This document shows, piece after piece, positions 34,446 through 46,100 of a DNA stretch of 64,000 nucleotides (the first letter of the stretch is position 1; each line of letters opens with the position of its first letter). The position numbers and the translations under genes were made by a program. The notes under the pieces were generated by a model. That model worked only from the letters and a program-made list of their open reading frames with translations, did no database searches and was not told the DNA's origin. The DNA is from Artocarpus heterophyllus (lineage: Eukaryota; Streptophyta; Magnoliopsida; Rosales; Moraceae): positions 23,100,908 to 23,164,907 of the forward strand of contig CM046341.1 in the NCBI GenBank assembly GCA_025403435.1, read 5' to 3'.

Positions 34446-37400
34446 AATATTATAACACGTGTTGTTTTTTTGATATGGATATTTGCATTAATTAAACATT
34501 AAAACATGATATTTTATGAGTTATTATTATTTATGTTAAGTAAATTAACTTTTTATATAATAATGTCGCAAGTGACGGCTATATGGGATCGATATGCTTG
34601 AATTATTCATGTAAAAAATGATGATAAGCATAAAGTATTTATTGTTTTTGTTAGAGTTTCAACTTGTTCTAAATTTATAATCTTTATAATATTCTAAAGT
34701 TAAATATACCCTAGAGTTATATTCTTGACAGTGACATAAATTTTATTGCATATTTTCTTATTTTTATAACACTTATGATGTCATAATAATTACATGTGTA
34801 ATATTTTTATTATGACGTTAAGAAACTCGATAATAAAAAATGTCCAAAAGATTAATATATAATTTAATATTTTTTTTGGGTCATGGAAGCAAACATTATT
34901 TTTGTATATAAATAATTATGTATTATAATTATATTATATTATATTGTATTATATTATATATAAATTAAGATAAAACCATGTAATCATAGGACAGTTTAAA
35001 AAAAAATTGAGATGTTGCCGAATGAAAAAAAAGAAACCCTTAACCCAGGACTAGGATTACTTATGCATATAAAAATGTAGTTTCATGCTCACATATCATT
35101 TCTATCTTTTTTTTTCCTCTATCTTTTCTCCTATTCTTCTATACTTTTATGCCCTCTTTCTTCCCTAAACCTCACTCACCATCAGTGGAATTTTGTTTTC
35201 TTTAAAATTTTCTTTCTCAAAGAATTCAAAGATACAAGGTATCAATTTATTTACATGTATGATGTTTCAGTTTTGTTAATGAATATATTTATAACTATAT
35301 GTGTTTGGTATGATTAGTTGGAATTTAGACTAGGTTGAGAATGTTCTAGGGTTTTTTGTTATCCAGTGAAATTCTCGATAATGTTTCAATTCGAATGGTT
35401 TTATTTTGCTACTTTTTTGGATATGATGTGTATATATATGTTAGGAATGTTTGGAATTTTTTTTATAAATTTTCATTCCATATTTTTAATTGTTATGAGC
35501 TTTTAATCAAACACTACTCACGAAATTTTATATGCTGGTAGATTTGTATTTGTTCGCTTTTTGGGCTAAAAAGCGTCTTTTAATTCTGTAAAAAATTATG
35601 AGTCATGGTTTTTATGTTAACGCCTGTAAATTTTTAATTTCATATCTTTGTTATGTTTTAAGAAAAAAATTCATTAATCACTAAGTACTCAGTGGTTATG
35701 AATGTCTAACTAATATGCTCTATATAATTCGTGAGATAATAAATCATACTTTTTAAATGTTATATGATTTATTATTTTTTAACATTTATTTATATGTCAG
35801 CATGTCATGTAAAAATTCCAAAAGCATATCATGCATATTTAATTTTACAAAAATGTTTGAATAAAAGTGTTTGCTATGTAGCATGTTTGATGTTAATATT
35901 AACTTTAAATCCAAACGCATGTTTTGAATTATTTTGAATTTATTTGAAGCTGAGTTTTGGATATATTATAATTTTATGTGTCTATTATGTGTAGTAATTT
36001 TCATAAATTATTTTATGACGTAAATGATTTAATCCATAATTTTTGATTAAGACTACTCACTGTCCAAGCTTTGCTGGCAGATTTTGTAGTATTGATTATG
36101 TGATTTATTTAAACTATTAAATGAAATTTTTATGGCTAAAGAAAAATCTGAGCTTACATATATATATATATGTGTGTGTGTGTGTGTTAACTCTATTCCT
36201 GTAAATTTTTATTCTCTAATTGAACGTGAGTCGAAGATATAATATAATGAATCTTTGAAGGTCAGTCCGTTTTTGTGACTGACAGATTTACTTGAATGCT
36301 TTAAAAAATTAAAAAAGTACTTGGGATTAATATTTTCAAGAGAAAAAAAATTGAGTGATATTTTTATATGTTAGCTATGTTATGGAAGAAGTTTTACATT
36401 TTATTCATGCTTATAAGTTAAGATTAATTTCTCTAGGTGATTAAATGTCAAGTTTTCTGTCTTTATGTTTCTTGACTCTAACTGCATGATGTGACTCAAA
36501 GATGCTCTATTTAATTAAGAATGATATATGATGATGTAGTATGGTATTAAATGATATTATGAATATGAATATTAATTTCATATATTATATGAATGGCTGA
36601 CATGAACATGTCAAAATGCGAGCACACGAAAAACTACGGCAATATTACCTAATTTAAGGTTTAGTAAGCAAGCAAGTCAAGTAAATACATTCTCACCTGT
36701 AAGATGATAAAGTTTATGAAAATATTAAGCAATGTTTTATAAGCAAATGCTTGTAATTAAGGTTCTTATTTCAATACCTTTTAAGATGAATTTCCCTAAG
36801 GATGTTTTTATGTTTGTGTGTTTATGGTTTATGACAAGTTTTCAAAGAAAGCTTATATATGTGTATATATATCACTTAATTAAGCATTCCATATCCTACA
36901 TTTATGTTTATGATATTCTTTAAGATTTGGACTTATCATGTTTTGTTTGGTACTAGCTACTCTACTCCTCTTATGATGGTGCACATACGATATTAATGGT
37001 GCAACACTTGGGCCCTTAAAGATAAAATGAATAATGTTTTAATATGAAAGTTTAAAAGAAAAGATATGTTCTATATAAACCTATACCGCATGCACCACTA
37101 TGATTATATTTACAATGTTATTGTAATGATTTTTATGAAATGTTTTATGTTGTGAGATAGGAATATATATGTACTAAGCTTATGCTTACTCAGTTTATAT
37201 CATGTTGTAGATAAGGATAAAATGTAGGTTGACTAGGATGGAGGACAAAGATAGGCGTGTGTGCAAGGAGTATTAAATTAGAAACGGAGTCATGCCATGA
37301 AAGGAATTTAAACTTAAACAAAATTTGATGTATTATGTTTTGCATTTTTATTTATTTGAGATTCAGTTTTATTTATGATATGCTCTTTTGAACTTATGTT

Positions 37401-37830
37401 TTATTGAATGTAATTTGTATTTTAGATTTTTAATATCTCAGGTTATTTATTAAAGAATATGCTATATAGTTCATTTATTCGTAATTAGTCTTAATTAGTT
37501 ATTTGATTAGAAGCTAAAGTGCTTACATAATATGTATGAGTTTGTATTTGCTATATGTATAGCTATATATATATATATTATATATATATATTTTGTAAAC
37601 TAAGTTTTCTGTAGTTGGTCGGTTAGCCAAATGCCTTAGGTGTTCTGTCGGGCTAACCGAGGAGGACAAGTTAAATCCATTAAGTAGTAAACAAATGGAC
37701 GTATTTCTTTGGGTATTTCTTTGAGTGTTGTTGATTATTTTGAACTTCTTATCGGTAATTATTAAGTTTAAGGGTATAACTAATGTTCCTTTTGGTGCCC
37801 GTAAGGGGGCGTTACAGTACATGGCTTAGG
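34446..37830. other. AT-rich DNA, possible old LTR sequence at its right end
   Basis: No gene is supported. The block 37150-37816 has features seen in gypsy chromovirus LTRs (cttatgcttactcagttt, then 'gtaggttgactaggatggagg', and a terminal GGGGGCGTTACA at 37804-37815), but I could not find the matching left end. There are dinucleotide tracts at 36157-36188 (TA then TG) and 37563-37592 (TA). Confidence 0.35.
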
Positions 37831-37839
37831 TAACTTGCC

Positions 37840-38780
37840 TTAGAGGAGCTTATATGAGTTTGTACTTTTGGTCTTGAGGACGAACATATACCAATGAGGC
37901 TCTCTCATATGAAAGGGGGATGCAAATCATCAACCCAATGGGTGAAGGACCGCCCAAATTGTGCATCTATATGACATGGGTGATGCGAATGTTGTTCTGG
38001 TCGGCTTGCCCTCATGCGAGCTTTGTTTTGCAAATGTTGTATTTTGTTCTTTTTTTTTAACTTAAAACCTTGATTAATTTTTGTATCAAATCTAAAATAT
38101 CAACAGATATTGTTGGGTATTAAATAGGAATGTAGCTATCAAAATATCTAGAATTTAGTGCATGATTAATGGCTGAATTTGGACATGATAATGGGCAAAT
38201 TAATCTTGACTATCAAAGGTTGTAATCTTCTAATTAAAGTCTCATTACTTTGGAAATAACTTGGATTGAATTCTCATTTTTTTTGGATTTGTAACACCCC
38301 TACAACAGCCTATATAAGGAGACTATCCTCAACATTTTTCCATACACTATTTTAGAAATCCTTTCTAGTTTTTCTTGCATTGTAAGGCTCAAGTATTTTT
38401 AGAGTTTTAGGTGCTCTGGTGATAGAGTAAACTTACTGTTTTAAGTTCTTTGGAGTAGTATTTGTGGTGCTAAAGCCCTACTCAATCGTCATTATATCCT
38501 AAGAAATAGACGTTCGTCGTGATCTCAAGCAACCGTGAAGAGAGCTAATATGTTTTAAAGAAGGTGTGTCCATCACGTGCCTTGGTATTAATTTTGTTCA
38601 AGTTTTTGATTCGGTTTAAGGTTAAAAGTTTCGTTGCAATTGTTTTTCCTTCTTTTTGTAGTATTGTATTAATATTAAACTTGTTCCTTTCTCTTTATTT
38701 TATGTAATTTTGCTAACAAGTTTTTGAATTATGGAACTTTAATTAAGGCATTCTTAAAATCACTCTTTAAACTTAATTTA
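37840..38780 (+). other. LTR-like fragment with TATA box
   Basis: A purine-rich GAAAGGGGGATG (37911-37922) resembles a polypurine tract. Downstream there is a promoter-like CTATATAAGGAG (about 38310-38321) followed by an untranslated-type region. This fits the 3' end of an LTR element in plus orientation, but no partner repeat or target duplication was found. Confidence 0.35.
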
Positions 38781-38809
38781 TTTTCTTAAACTAAGCCTCC
38801 ATGTTATAT

Positions 38810-39450
38810 CCCGATTTGGGGTCATGATAGACTTGAAAGTCACATACAGTTTCATTTGCAACTTTGTCACGGATAAAACAAAAATCCATGGCTGTGTTTC
38901 AAAAGGGAAATGGAAAACAGGAATTGCATCGGCATACGTAGTGCCACATTTTTGCAGCAAGTGTTGATGAAACTTGGCACCAAGCTCTTGTAGTAACGAT
39001 TTATCCCATGCAATTTCAACTGCGGTAGATGTGATAATATGATATTATGCTTTAGCAAATGATTAAGCTAGAATTTTGTGTTTTCAAGATGAACAATATT
39101 GCATTGCCACCCAAGTAGACAATCTAAGCACTAGTGGAGGAACGATTATGACTATTTCAATCGGCGTCACAGAACACATGTAATGAAAGGGTGTCACGCT
39201 GTAGATGAAGTCCATGATGAATTATGCTCTTGAAGTAGCAAAGGAGGCGTTTTGCAGCAAACCAATGACGTTTGACCTGTGTATGCATTAACTGCATAAG
39301 TTTGTTGACGCTGAAAGATATTGAAGTGACCTAATGACTTGGCAGATCTCTGTGGCATCGATGAGAGCCATACCATCATTTGGAGTGAGAGCTTCTGAGG
39401 TGGACATGGGCGTGAGAGCTTCTTCGGCACCATACATCTTGATATAGACA
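38810..39450 (-). pseudogene. copia RT/RNase H remnant
   Basis: Broken minus-strand frames read SVNKLMQLMHTQVKRHWFAA, KRLLCYFKSIIHHGLHLQRD and TLSLHVFCDAD, then STSA.IVYLGGNAI and FHFPF. These match the copia block VNKL.QFMH.P...HW.A.KRLLRYLKGT..HGL and the later STSAYIVYLGGN. There are many stops and at least two shifts. It is distinct from the relic at 33824-34445. Confidence 0.7.
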
Positions 39451-39873
39451 AGAAGATCCTAGAAGTATTTGTAAACTAGCAAATTGAGATCTTTTTAGCT
39501 TAAAATGTCACTATGGAAAACTAAGCAAATTTTAGGCTTGCTAGTATTTTTTTTTAAAAAAAGTTCTATGAATGTTCATGTTAAAAATGATGCATCATAC
39601 GCTACAAAAAAGCTTACGTTATAGATTAAACAAATAAAAAATAATCAAATAGTCAAAAAATTAATTTTACTTGTAGGACAAAATTATGTGCCCTACCATA
39701 AAAAATTTGAAAACAAAACTATTTGTTACACTACATAAATGCACTAATCTCTTGTGTAAACTTTAGTTGTAATGTTTTATTTTAAAAAAAAAAGTCATAT
39801 GTATTTTGTATTCCTTTTTCATTGCATTATTGTAGCCTATGGGCTTGTTACTAATATATGAGTATGTAATTAT

Positions 39874-40745
39874 TGTAGACATTGGATATACAATCAAAGA
39901 TAAAAGGTGTCAATTCAAATTAATACGTCTGTTTAAGGAATTTGGGTCCTCAAATCACCGTTATTCGGATCTGTCAGCTTCAAAGCAAATGCGTTAGATT
40001 GAATTACAAAGAACAATGGATTAGAACCAAACGAAATGAAATAATGCTATAAAAATAAGGGATACCACACGCAAGATTTATAGTGGTTCACCCTGTTAAA
40101 AGAGCTACATCCACTGTTCTTTACTATAGTATGAATTCTGAGTATTAATTACAAAAGAGCACAAAGAAAAATGAGAAGTAGATTTGGCAGAGTTTCTATA
40201 TGTTCAATATATTGTATCTCTACAATGAAGAAGCTACCTCCTTTTATAGAGGGTAAGGATGGGTCGTGGCCTCCAACCGTCTGGCAGAATGGAGTAGTGC
40301 ATTGGAGGTAACTATAATAGTGGGACATGCGTCAATTCGTGATAGGCTGCAAGGATCGTGCTTCTCAACATTTAAAGTCCATGGTTGGACGTGCTAACAA
40401 CCGTCAATTCGTGTTGATAACCACCAATTCGTATCAATTGATCCCGTTGAGTGAACACCTGGAAACAAATCTAGATAACCTTTAACAGCCTATGTAATTT
40501 GGATGCATAAAATACACACAGGATTAAATCGATCGAATCAAACGAAGCCTCAATTCGATTTATATTCCTCACATCGATCTGTGTCGTTTCGCTCTGCTCG
40601 ACTTATTAATAACACGAAGCCTCAATTCAATTTATACTCCTCACATCGATCTGTGTCGCTTCGCTCTGCTCGACTTATTAATAACAGTGGGCCGTCATTC
40701 TGGGCCTTGTGGGTAATTTGAGCCCAACCAAATTGTACCCTAACA
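39874..40745 (-). mobile_element. Solo LTR (copia-like) with 5-bp duplication
   Basis: The 872-bp unit runs from TGTAGACATTGG to ACCCTAACA (on the minus strand TGTTAGGGTACAA...TCTACA) and is flanked by ATTAT on both sides (39869-39873 and 40746-40750). On the minus strand it has CTCTATAAAAGGAGG (about 40228-40242) as TATA box. No internal region is present, so this is the product of LTR-LTR recombination. The short ORF 40503-40721 reads across its tandem repeat and is not a gene. Confidence 0.75.
40542..40685. repeat. Two-copy 72-bp tandem repeat inside the solo LTR
   Basis: Copies at 40542-40613 and 40614-40685 both begin ACGAAGCCTCAATTC and end ACTTATTAATAAC. They differ at about three positions. 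They lie in the part of the LTR that would be U3. Confidence 0.9.
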
Positions 40746-40916
40746 ATTATATTGTTTTTTAAGAAAAATAAGGGAAGAATGCAAGAACCAATAAAAGAAT
40801 AAAAATTAATACGTCAAAGTTCAAATACATTTAGCATATAGATTACTTAAGTCTAAATTTAGATTTACACTATATCAAAATTTCAAAAATTCCTATGTAC
40901 CTTTAAATTAGAATTC

Positions 40917-41405
40917 CTATGAGTCAAACTTAATCTCTCTCTGTGCAAAAACAAAACTGGTCTTTTTCTCTTCCCCTCTCTCTTTAAGTATACTCGCATT
41001 TATGATTGTTGTCTGAGCAACGATGACAATCATCGCAACCTTGTTAGAACGATGATCAAATTTTTGCCATGAGAACATGGCGAGATATATCATATTGAGA
41101 AGCTTCTTAAGCTCCTCTATTTCACGACAAAGCAACCACGACAAAGATACCATCGCAACCTTGTTAGAACGATGATCAAATTTTTGCCATGAGAACATGG
41201 CGAGATATATCATATTGAGAAGCTTCTTAAGCTCCTCTATTTCACGACAAAGCAACCACGACAAAGATACATAACCTCCTGGCCTTGTCACATTTGTCCT
41301 TCCTCTGTGGGATTTCACAAGCTTCATTGATTTTGCCCCCTTCTTTAAGCGATCTTGTGCACAATGAAGCTCATAGTCTTTGTCTTCTAACATATTTAGA
41401 ACCAT
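40917..41405 (-). CDS. Unknown ORF with an exact internal 40-residue duplication
   Basis: This 162-residue minus-strand ORF starts MVLNMLEDKDYELHCAQDRL. I do not recognise the protein. Residues of the type MVSLSWLLCREIEELKKLLN...FDHRSNKVA occur twice in tandem because of a perfect 120-bp duplication that preserves frame (41031-41270). The N-terminal part is charged. No signal peptide, domain or promoter is evident, and no intron structure could be confirmed. It may be a pseudogene fragment or a chance ORF; there is no homology argument for expression. Confidence 0.25.
   Translation of the reverse strand: MVLNMLEDKDYELHCAQDRLKKGAKSMKLVKSHRGRTNVTRPGGYVSLSWLLCREIEELKKLLNMIYLAMFSWQKFDHRSNKVAMVSLSWLLCREIEELKKLLNMIYLAMFSWQKFDHRSNKVAMIVIVAQTTIINASILKERGEEKKTSFVFAQREIKFDS
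41031..41270. repeat. Perfect 120-bp tandem duplication
   Basis: Copies 41031-41150 and 41151-41270 are identical at every base I compared, each starting CATCGCAACCTTGTTAGAAC. The identity means the event is very recent or an assembly artefact. Confidence 0.93.
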
Positions 41406-41912
41406 ATTGAATGGGGCAAAAGGAGATCCAGTAGGACGACTGGTCGCGAATCTCTGATTCTTTTTGTGACTGAGCTCTGGTTACATCGTCAAGGTCCTAC
41501 CTTGACAACAATGAAGGCCATTGTGATGATATAGCCAGGCCTAGCTGCATCGAAGTGACAGGAAGGGAGATGTGGAGGAGGGGAAGGGGGGGAGAGGGAG
41601 GGAGGGAGGGAGCAATCAAAAAGAGAAAGAAAGAGGCAAAGAGAAAGGACGGTTAGGGACAAAGAATAAGAAAGAGTACAATAAAGGGAGAAAAAGTAAA
41701 GAGAAAAAAAAAATGAAAAAGAAAGAAATTAACGGTAAAATTAATAAAAAACAATTTAAAACTAAAAATGACTTATTTTTTATCATATTTAATAAATATG
41801 TCACTTATTTCTAATAGTTTTAAATTTTAACTTATGTTCCCTATTTGAATTAATAGCATAAGACTATTAAAATTTCAATATATTTAAATATTATATATAT
41901 ACATGCATATAT
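41406..41912. other. Non-coding DNA with a G-rich tract
   Basis: Positions 41575-41612 hold six or more runs of three or more G on the plus strand, separated by single A or short AG spacers, a strong G-quadruplex candidate. A long purine-only stretch continues to about 41720. The 80-residue lysine-rich ORF here is a by-product of the purine bias. Confidence 0.5.
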
Positions 41913-42097
41913 GGTACATTGGTGGGTTTGGATTATTTTGAATTATGAAAACCTCAATCTAAATTCACCCAATGAAAAATCAGATTGGGTGAGTTAATCC
42001 AAATTCTTATTCAGATTTGTCAGATTCAAATTATCTCGGATTCATTGGGTGGATTAAATTGGATTTGCTGGATTCTCGGATTTTTTGTTCACCCCTA
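41913..42097. mobile_element. Possible truncated hAT-like element (one terminus seen)
   Basis: The right end reads TTTTTTGTTCACCCCTA, which on the minus strand is TAGGGGTGAACAAAAAA, a hAT-type terminus. The adjacent 180 bp repeats 'attgggtg' and 'ttggatt' words. No matching left terminus or 8-bp duplication was found. Confidence 0.35.
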
Positions 42098-42890
42098 GTT
42101 AACAAAGAATTTGTCAATTATTTCTTGAAAAAAATTATTGATTAAATTTTTACTAATTTAAATTAGATATGACTAATTATCAGTAATGTTTGAAATTATC
42201 ATTTCAATTGAAATATAAAATGAAAACCTTCCATACATGATTCGTTGAATCAAACTTACTTAAGAAAATTAAAACAAAATTTAATTAAAAGTTAAATGAA
42301 AAAAAGTTGAAATAGTTTATTATTCTTAAGGTGTTTGGCAAAGCAGTTCGACCTCAAAGAATGAGTTTAAATCCTTTAGTATGCAAGAGCTTTACCTTCT
42401 AATATGCTTTTATTTTATACTATAGTATATGAGAGTTTTACAATGTGATCAGTGTGAAAGTTGGAACCATTTTGCTAAACACACTATTAATTTCAAATAT
42501 TCATTTAGTACACGGTTTCAGAATGATGTGATTTAGAACTTTATGGATTGAATTGTGAGTTCTAAACTATGTGGATTAAACTATAGTTTTAAACTGGTGT
42601 TTAGAATGTAAAAGTTTAAAACAAGACTATCAAGTTTAAAATGAGAATTGATGTATAGAAAAATATGGTTTATGAAAGAAAAACGAGAATGTGAATGTTT
42701 TTGCTGTAGAAAACGGTTTAAACTATGAGAACTTGAGGGGGCAAAGTTTGAATTTTAAGAGTTTAGACCGTTTTAAAACCGCCTCTATAGTTTAAAATGA
42801 CCTCAATTATTACCCAACCAAATACCCATCTAAACTACTTGCATGGTTTAAAACGCTTAAAACCTACATACCAAATGCATTGTAAATATT

Positions 42891-43037
42891 TTTAGGTGTG
42901 TATGACAAACACATTCCAACTACATATTTAAAAACTATTACAATATAAAACTTTTATATGTTATAATATAAAGTAAATAAAATACAACATAAAATTCTTA
43001 TATATAACACTAAAATTGTATTGCCAGACACACCCTT
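42891..43037. mobile_element. Possible small MITE just upstream of the PRMT6 gene
   Basis: The ends AGGTGTGTATGACAAACAC and, on the minus strand, AAGGGTGTGTCTGGCAATAC form an imperfect inverted repeat of about 20 bp around a 105-bp AT-rich core. The right end is 160 bp before the PRMT6 start codon. No clear target duplication is seen. Confidence 0.35.
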
Positions 43038-43196
43038 CTCTTTTTAGAGTAGGTATGAAAATGACAAATATTCCGCTTCAAAAGGAAAACAGTTTAAGCG
43101 CTCTCTCTTTTCCTATAGGCTGAGAAAGCGAGTGAGGGAGTCAGTTGAGTTGAAACGGAAGATCACGACGCCAACAGTCACACAGGAGAAGAAATA

Positions 43197-46100
43197 ATGT
43201 ACTCGAGCCCCACTCGCAGTAACGGCTACTACCACCAACAACAGCCCGTCGGCGACCGGCGACCGGCAATGACTCACCGGGAACGAGTCCGGCGAGGACC
43301 TCGCGGCGGCTCTAGGTCGAGAGACGGCCCCGACGGCGCAAGCCTTAGGGTTTGCGAGCAACAGCAACAGCTGAGACCGCCTTGTACGGACTTCGACATG
43401 GCCTACTTCCATTCCTATGCTCACGTCGGTATCCACGAGGAGATGATCAAGGTTTCACCGATTCTCGGATTTTTCTTTAACTTTTTGAAACTGAAATTTC
43501 GTTTTTTTTTTTCTTCTAATCTTTTCCAAACATAGGTATTTGATTGAAACGGAAATACTCCTAGATTCTCGGAGTTGATTGTTCTTTTTATTGTTTCGGT
43601 GTGTGTTGTTTGGTTTTTGTGTGAATTTGCTGAATGTGAAATGAAGAGAACTAGAACCCTAACCTTTATAGTTTAACGTTAATCTTTTCCTTTACCAGGT
43701 TTTAGTGATATAGTAACCTTAAAGTTATTGTTTACTTGTAAAATGACAGTGGCGAGTTGCTGGATTTCTGGCTTTTCCGGTTCTGTTTGTGCTGCATTTG
43801 AACTTGGGTGTGTGTTCTTTTTCTTTTTAGATATGAGATTCATTGGATGAGCTATGAAGTCTTCCTAGGTTTGTTGGAGTTGACAGTAGTTGTTGTTGTT
43901 TCGATATTTCCTGTTTGGTTTTCTTGCAAATTTCTGATTAAGAGGTGAAGAAAAGTTAGAATTCTAGCCTCCATATGCACGTAGTGACTGTAATACAGTG
44001 GTTGATCCTCAATGGATTGCAAAATTTCTTATAAGAAATGGATGTGTGTGACCATAGGCAGAGTAGTCATGGATTTCTTTTATTGTAAGAGAAGCAATAA
44101 GGGATATAGTGGCTGGATAGCTATCAGAGTGGCTGAAACTTTTGATTTAATTTTTTCTATTTTTAACAAGGGAAGTATGTTTTGGTCAAACTGCTGTTGC
44201 CTTTGTTAGCTATAAATGGGTTTTTTCCTCAGCTTGCAGCTAATACTTGGGAGAATATGGGATCATTAATAGGTAAACAAGTGGATTAGGGCTAAATAAC
44301 ATGATTTTGAGGCGAATAGCTGATGCTACGTGAGAGTCAGTTAACATTCCCTTATATTTAGAGATAATTAGCAGATTTTTGACAATAGATCATTAGAAGA
44401 GAATAGTTGATACTGATACAGCCCACTTGTGTGTTTTGTTTGCATTTCCTTATTTTATGAGCATTGGCAAACTATGCACGCACCGTGTATGTTTTATATT
44501 ATTGATCTGATATATTTCGTTAATAATTTAATGTTGATTTGACTTGGTGCCGTGTGCCTATATTTTTCTTGCCTTGCTATCTGATATTTCTATTTGTTGC
44601 TATATTTGATCATTTTGGGTCGTGGTAGAAGTGTGAAATTACCCCTAACAACCTGTGTAGCATCTTAAGTCTAGTTGTGAATCAAAGCCAAAGCGAAATT
44701 ATCTTTAGCTTGGTATCTGTAAGAATCTATTAGACGGTGTTATTTCTTAAATGTAGTATTTCTGTTGTTATGTTTGATATCTTATCATGCCAAGTTGGAA
44801 GATTGTTCTGAGTCAATAGTGTGTCTTGTTCTTTGTAGTTCTTTTGTTTTCTTTTATATTCTGTTTGAGAACTTCTTCTCCTCAAAGTGTTATTTTTGTT
44901 GTAATGTTTCTTCATTAATACAATTTTGTTTTTCATCAAAAAGTGTTTGAGTTTGTTTGTTTACTATAGCTGAAGATAACATATAGCTTGGAGCCTCAGC
45001 TACAACATTCCAATTTATATATCAAAATATTAATATAGCAAAGTATCATATATTAAATGGTTGGCTGAATCTCAAGGTAACTATTGGCTGACATGGAAAA
45101 TTTCAATATACAGGATCGGGTGCGAACTGACACTTATAGGGCAGCTATCATGCAGCATCAGAGTTCCATAGAAGGCAAAGTAATACAGTTGTAATCTCAA
45201 CTATGAAATTATAGAATTATGTAAAACATGGGGCAATTATTTTGTGTTCAATTTAATGGCAATAGTTGTTTACAATTCATTTAGATAATTTCTCTGTTTA
45301 TCCCCTTATTTCATATAAATATGGCCTAGGAGGTGCTACATTTGGGCTTTATGTTTTGCTTGCTTCAAAGAATCTCTTCATTTAACAGTAAATTCTATGG
45401 TTCACTTTTTAATTTTCTTTAATGTGACACTGCTTATAGGTTGTGATAGATGTTGGCTGTGGCACTGGAATTCTTTCCATATTTTGTGCTCAGGCTGGTG
45501 CAAAACGAGTAAGCAATTAGCTGTGTTTGCATTTATTTATTTATTTTTTGGTTCAAGTCTGATTATTTTGCCAGGTTGCTTGAAAATGTATTTGACCATA
45601 GGGATCTTCATTTCTCATGTTTTTTAACTGTACCTTTTAGTGGTTTCTGAAATCAATATTTGAGGAGTTATGGCGGTTTAATGTATGATGCTACATTATA
45701 CGTGATGGGTCTTTGACGCAAAATAATTATTACATGTGATACTAACTAGTAACCAGGCAGAGAATCTTCCTAGTAACATAGAGTAACCATAATGTTGTCC
45801 TCCTTTCTCTTTGGAGATGAGATCATATGGAAAATTTGGGCATCGTGTCAGAATCTGTAATTATCTGTATTGATATTAATAATTGGATCCTCTTCTTAAC
45901 TTTTGTCCATCTTTTCTTCTCTACTCCCTCGATTGTTTTATTCTTTTAATTTAGAGCTAAGAGAAAAAGTAATGCCTGATACACATCTCTTTCTTTTCGT
46001 CTTTGTTTATTATAATCATGTTGCTGTGATTTTAACTGGTGTCAAGTTTTGTACTTTAGGCTTTTAACAAGCATGATAGATCTGATAATTTTTGACTGCC

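Noticed and set aside
34446..37830. Autonomous gypsy element
   Set aside because: Only an LTR-like right end is visible; no gag or pol motif was found in any frame.
41572..41814. 80-residue Lys/Glu-rich ORF
   Set aside because: It is a product of the purine tract and has no start context or homology.
42331..42889. Possible larger MITE with 'gtgtttggcaaagc' and 'gcatttggtatgtagg' ends
   Set aside because: The inverted match is too short and imperfect, and no target duplication is visible.
43113..43436. Minus-strand ORF over PRMT6 exon 1
   Set aside because: It is the antisense shadow of the GC-rich first exon.
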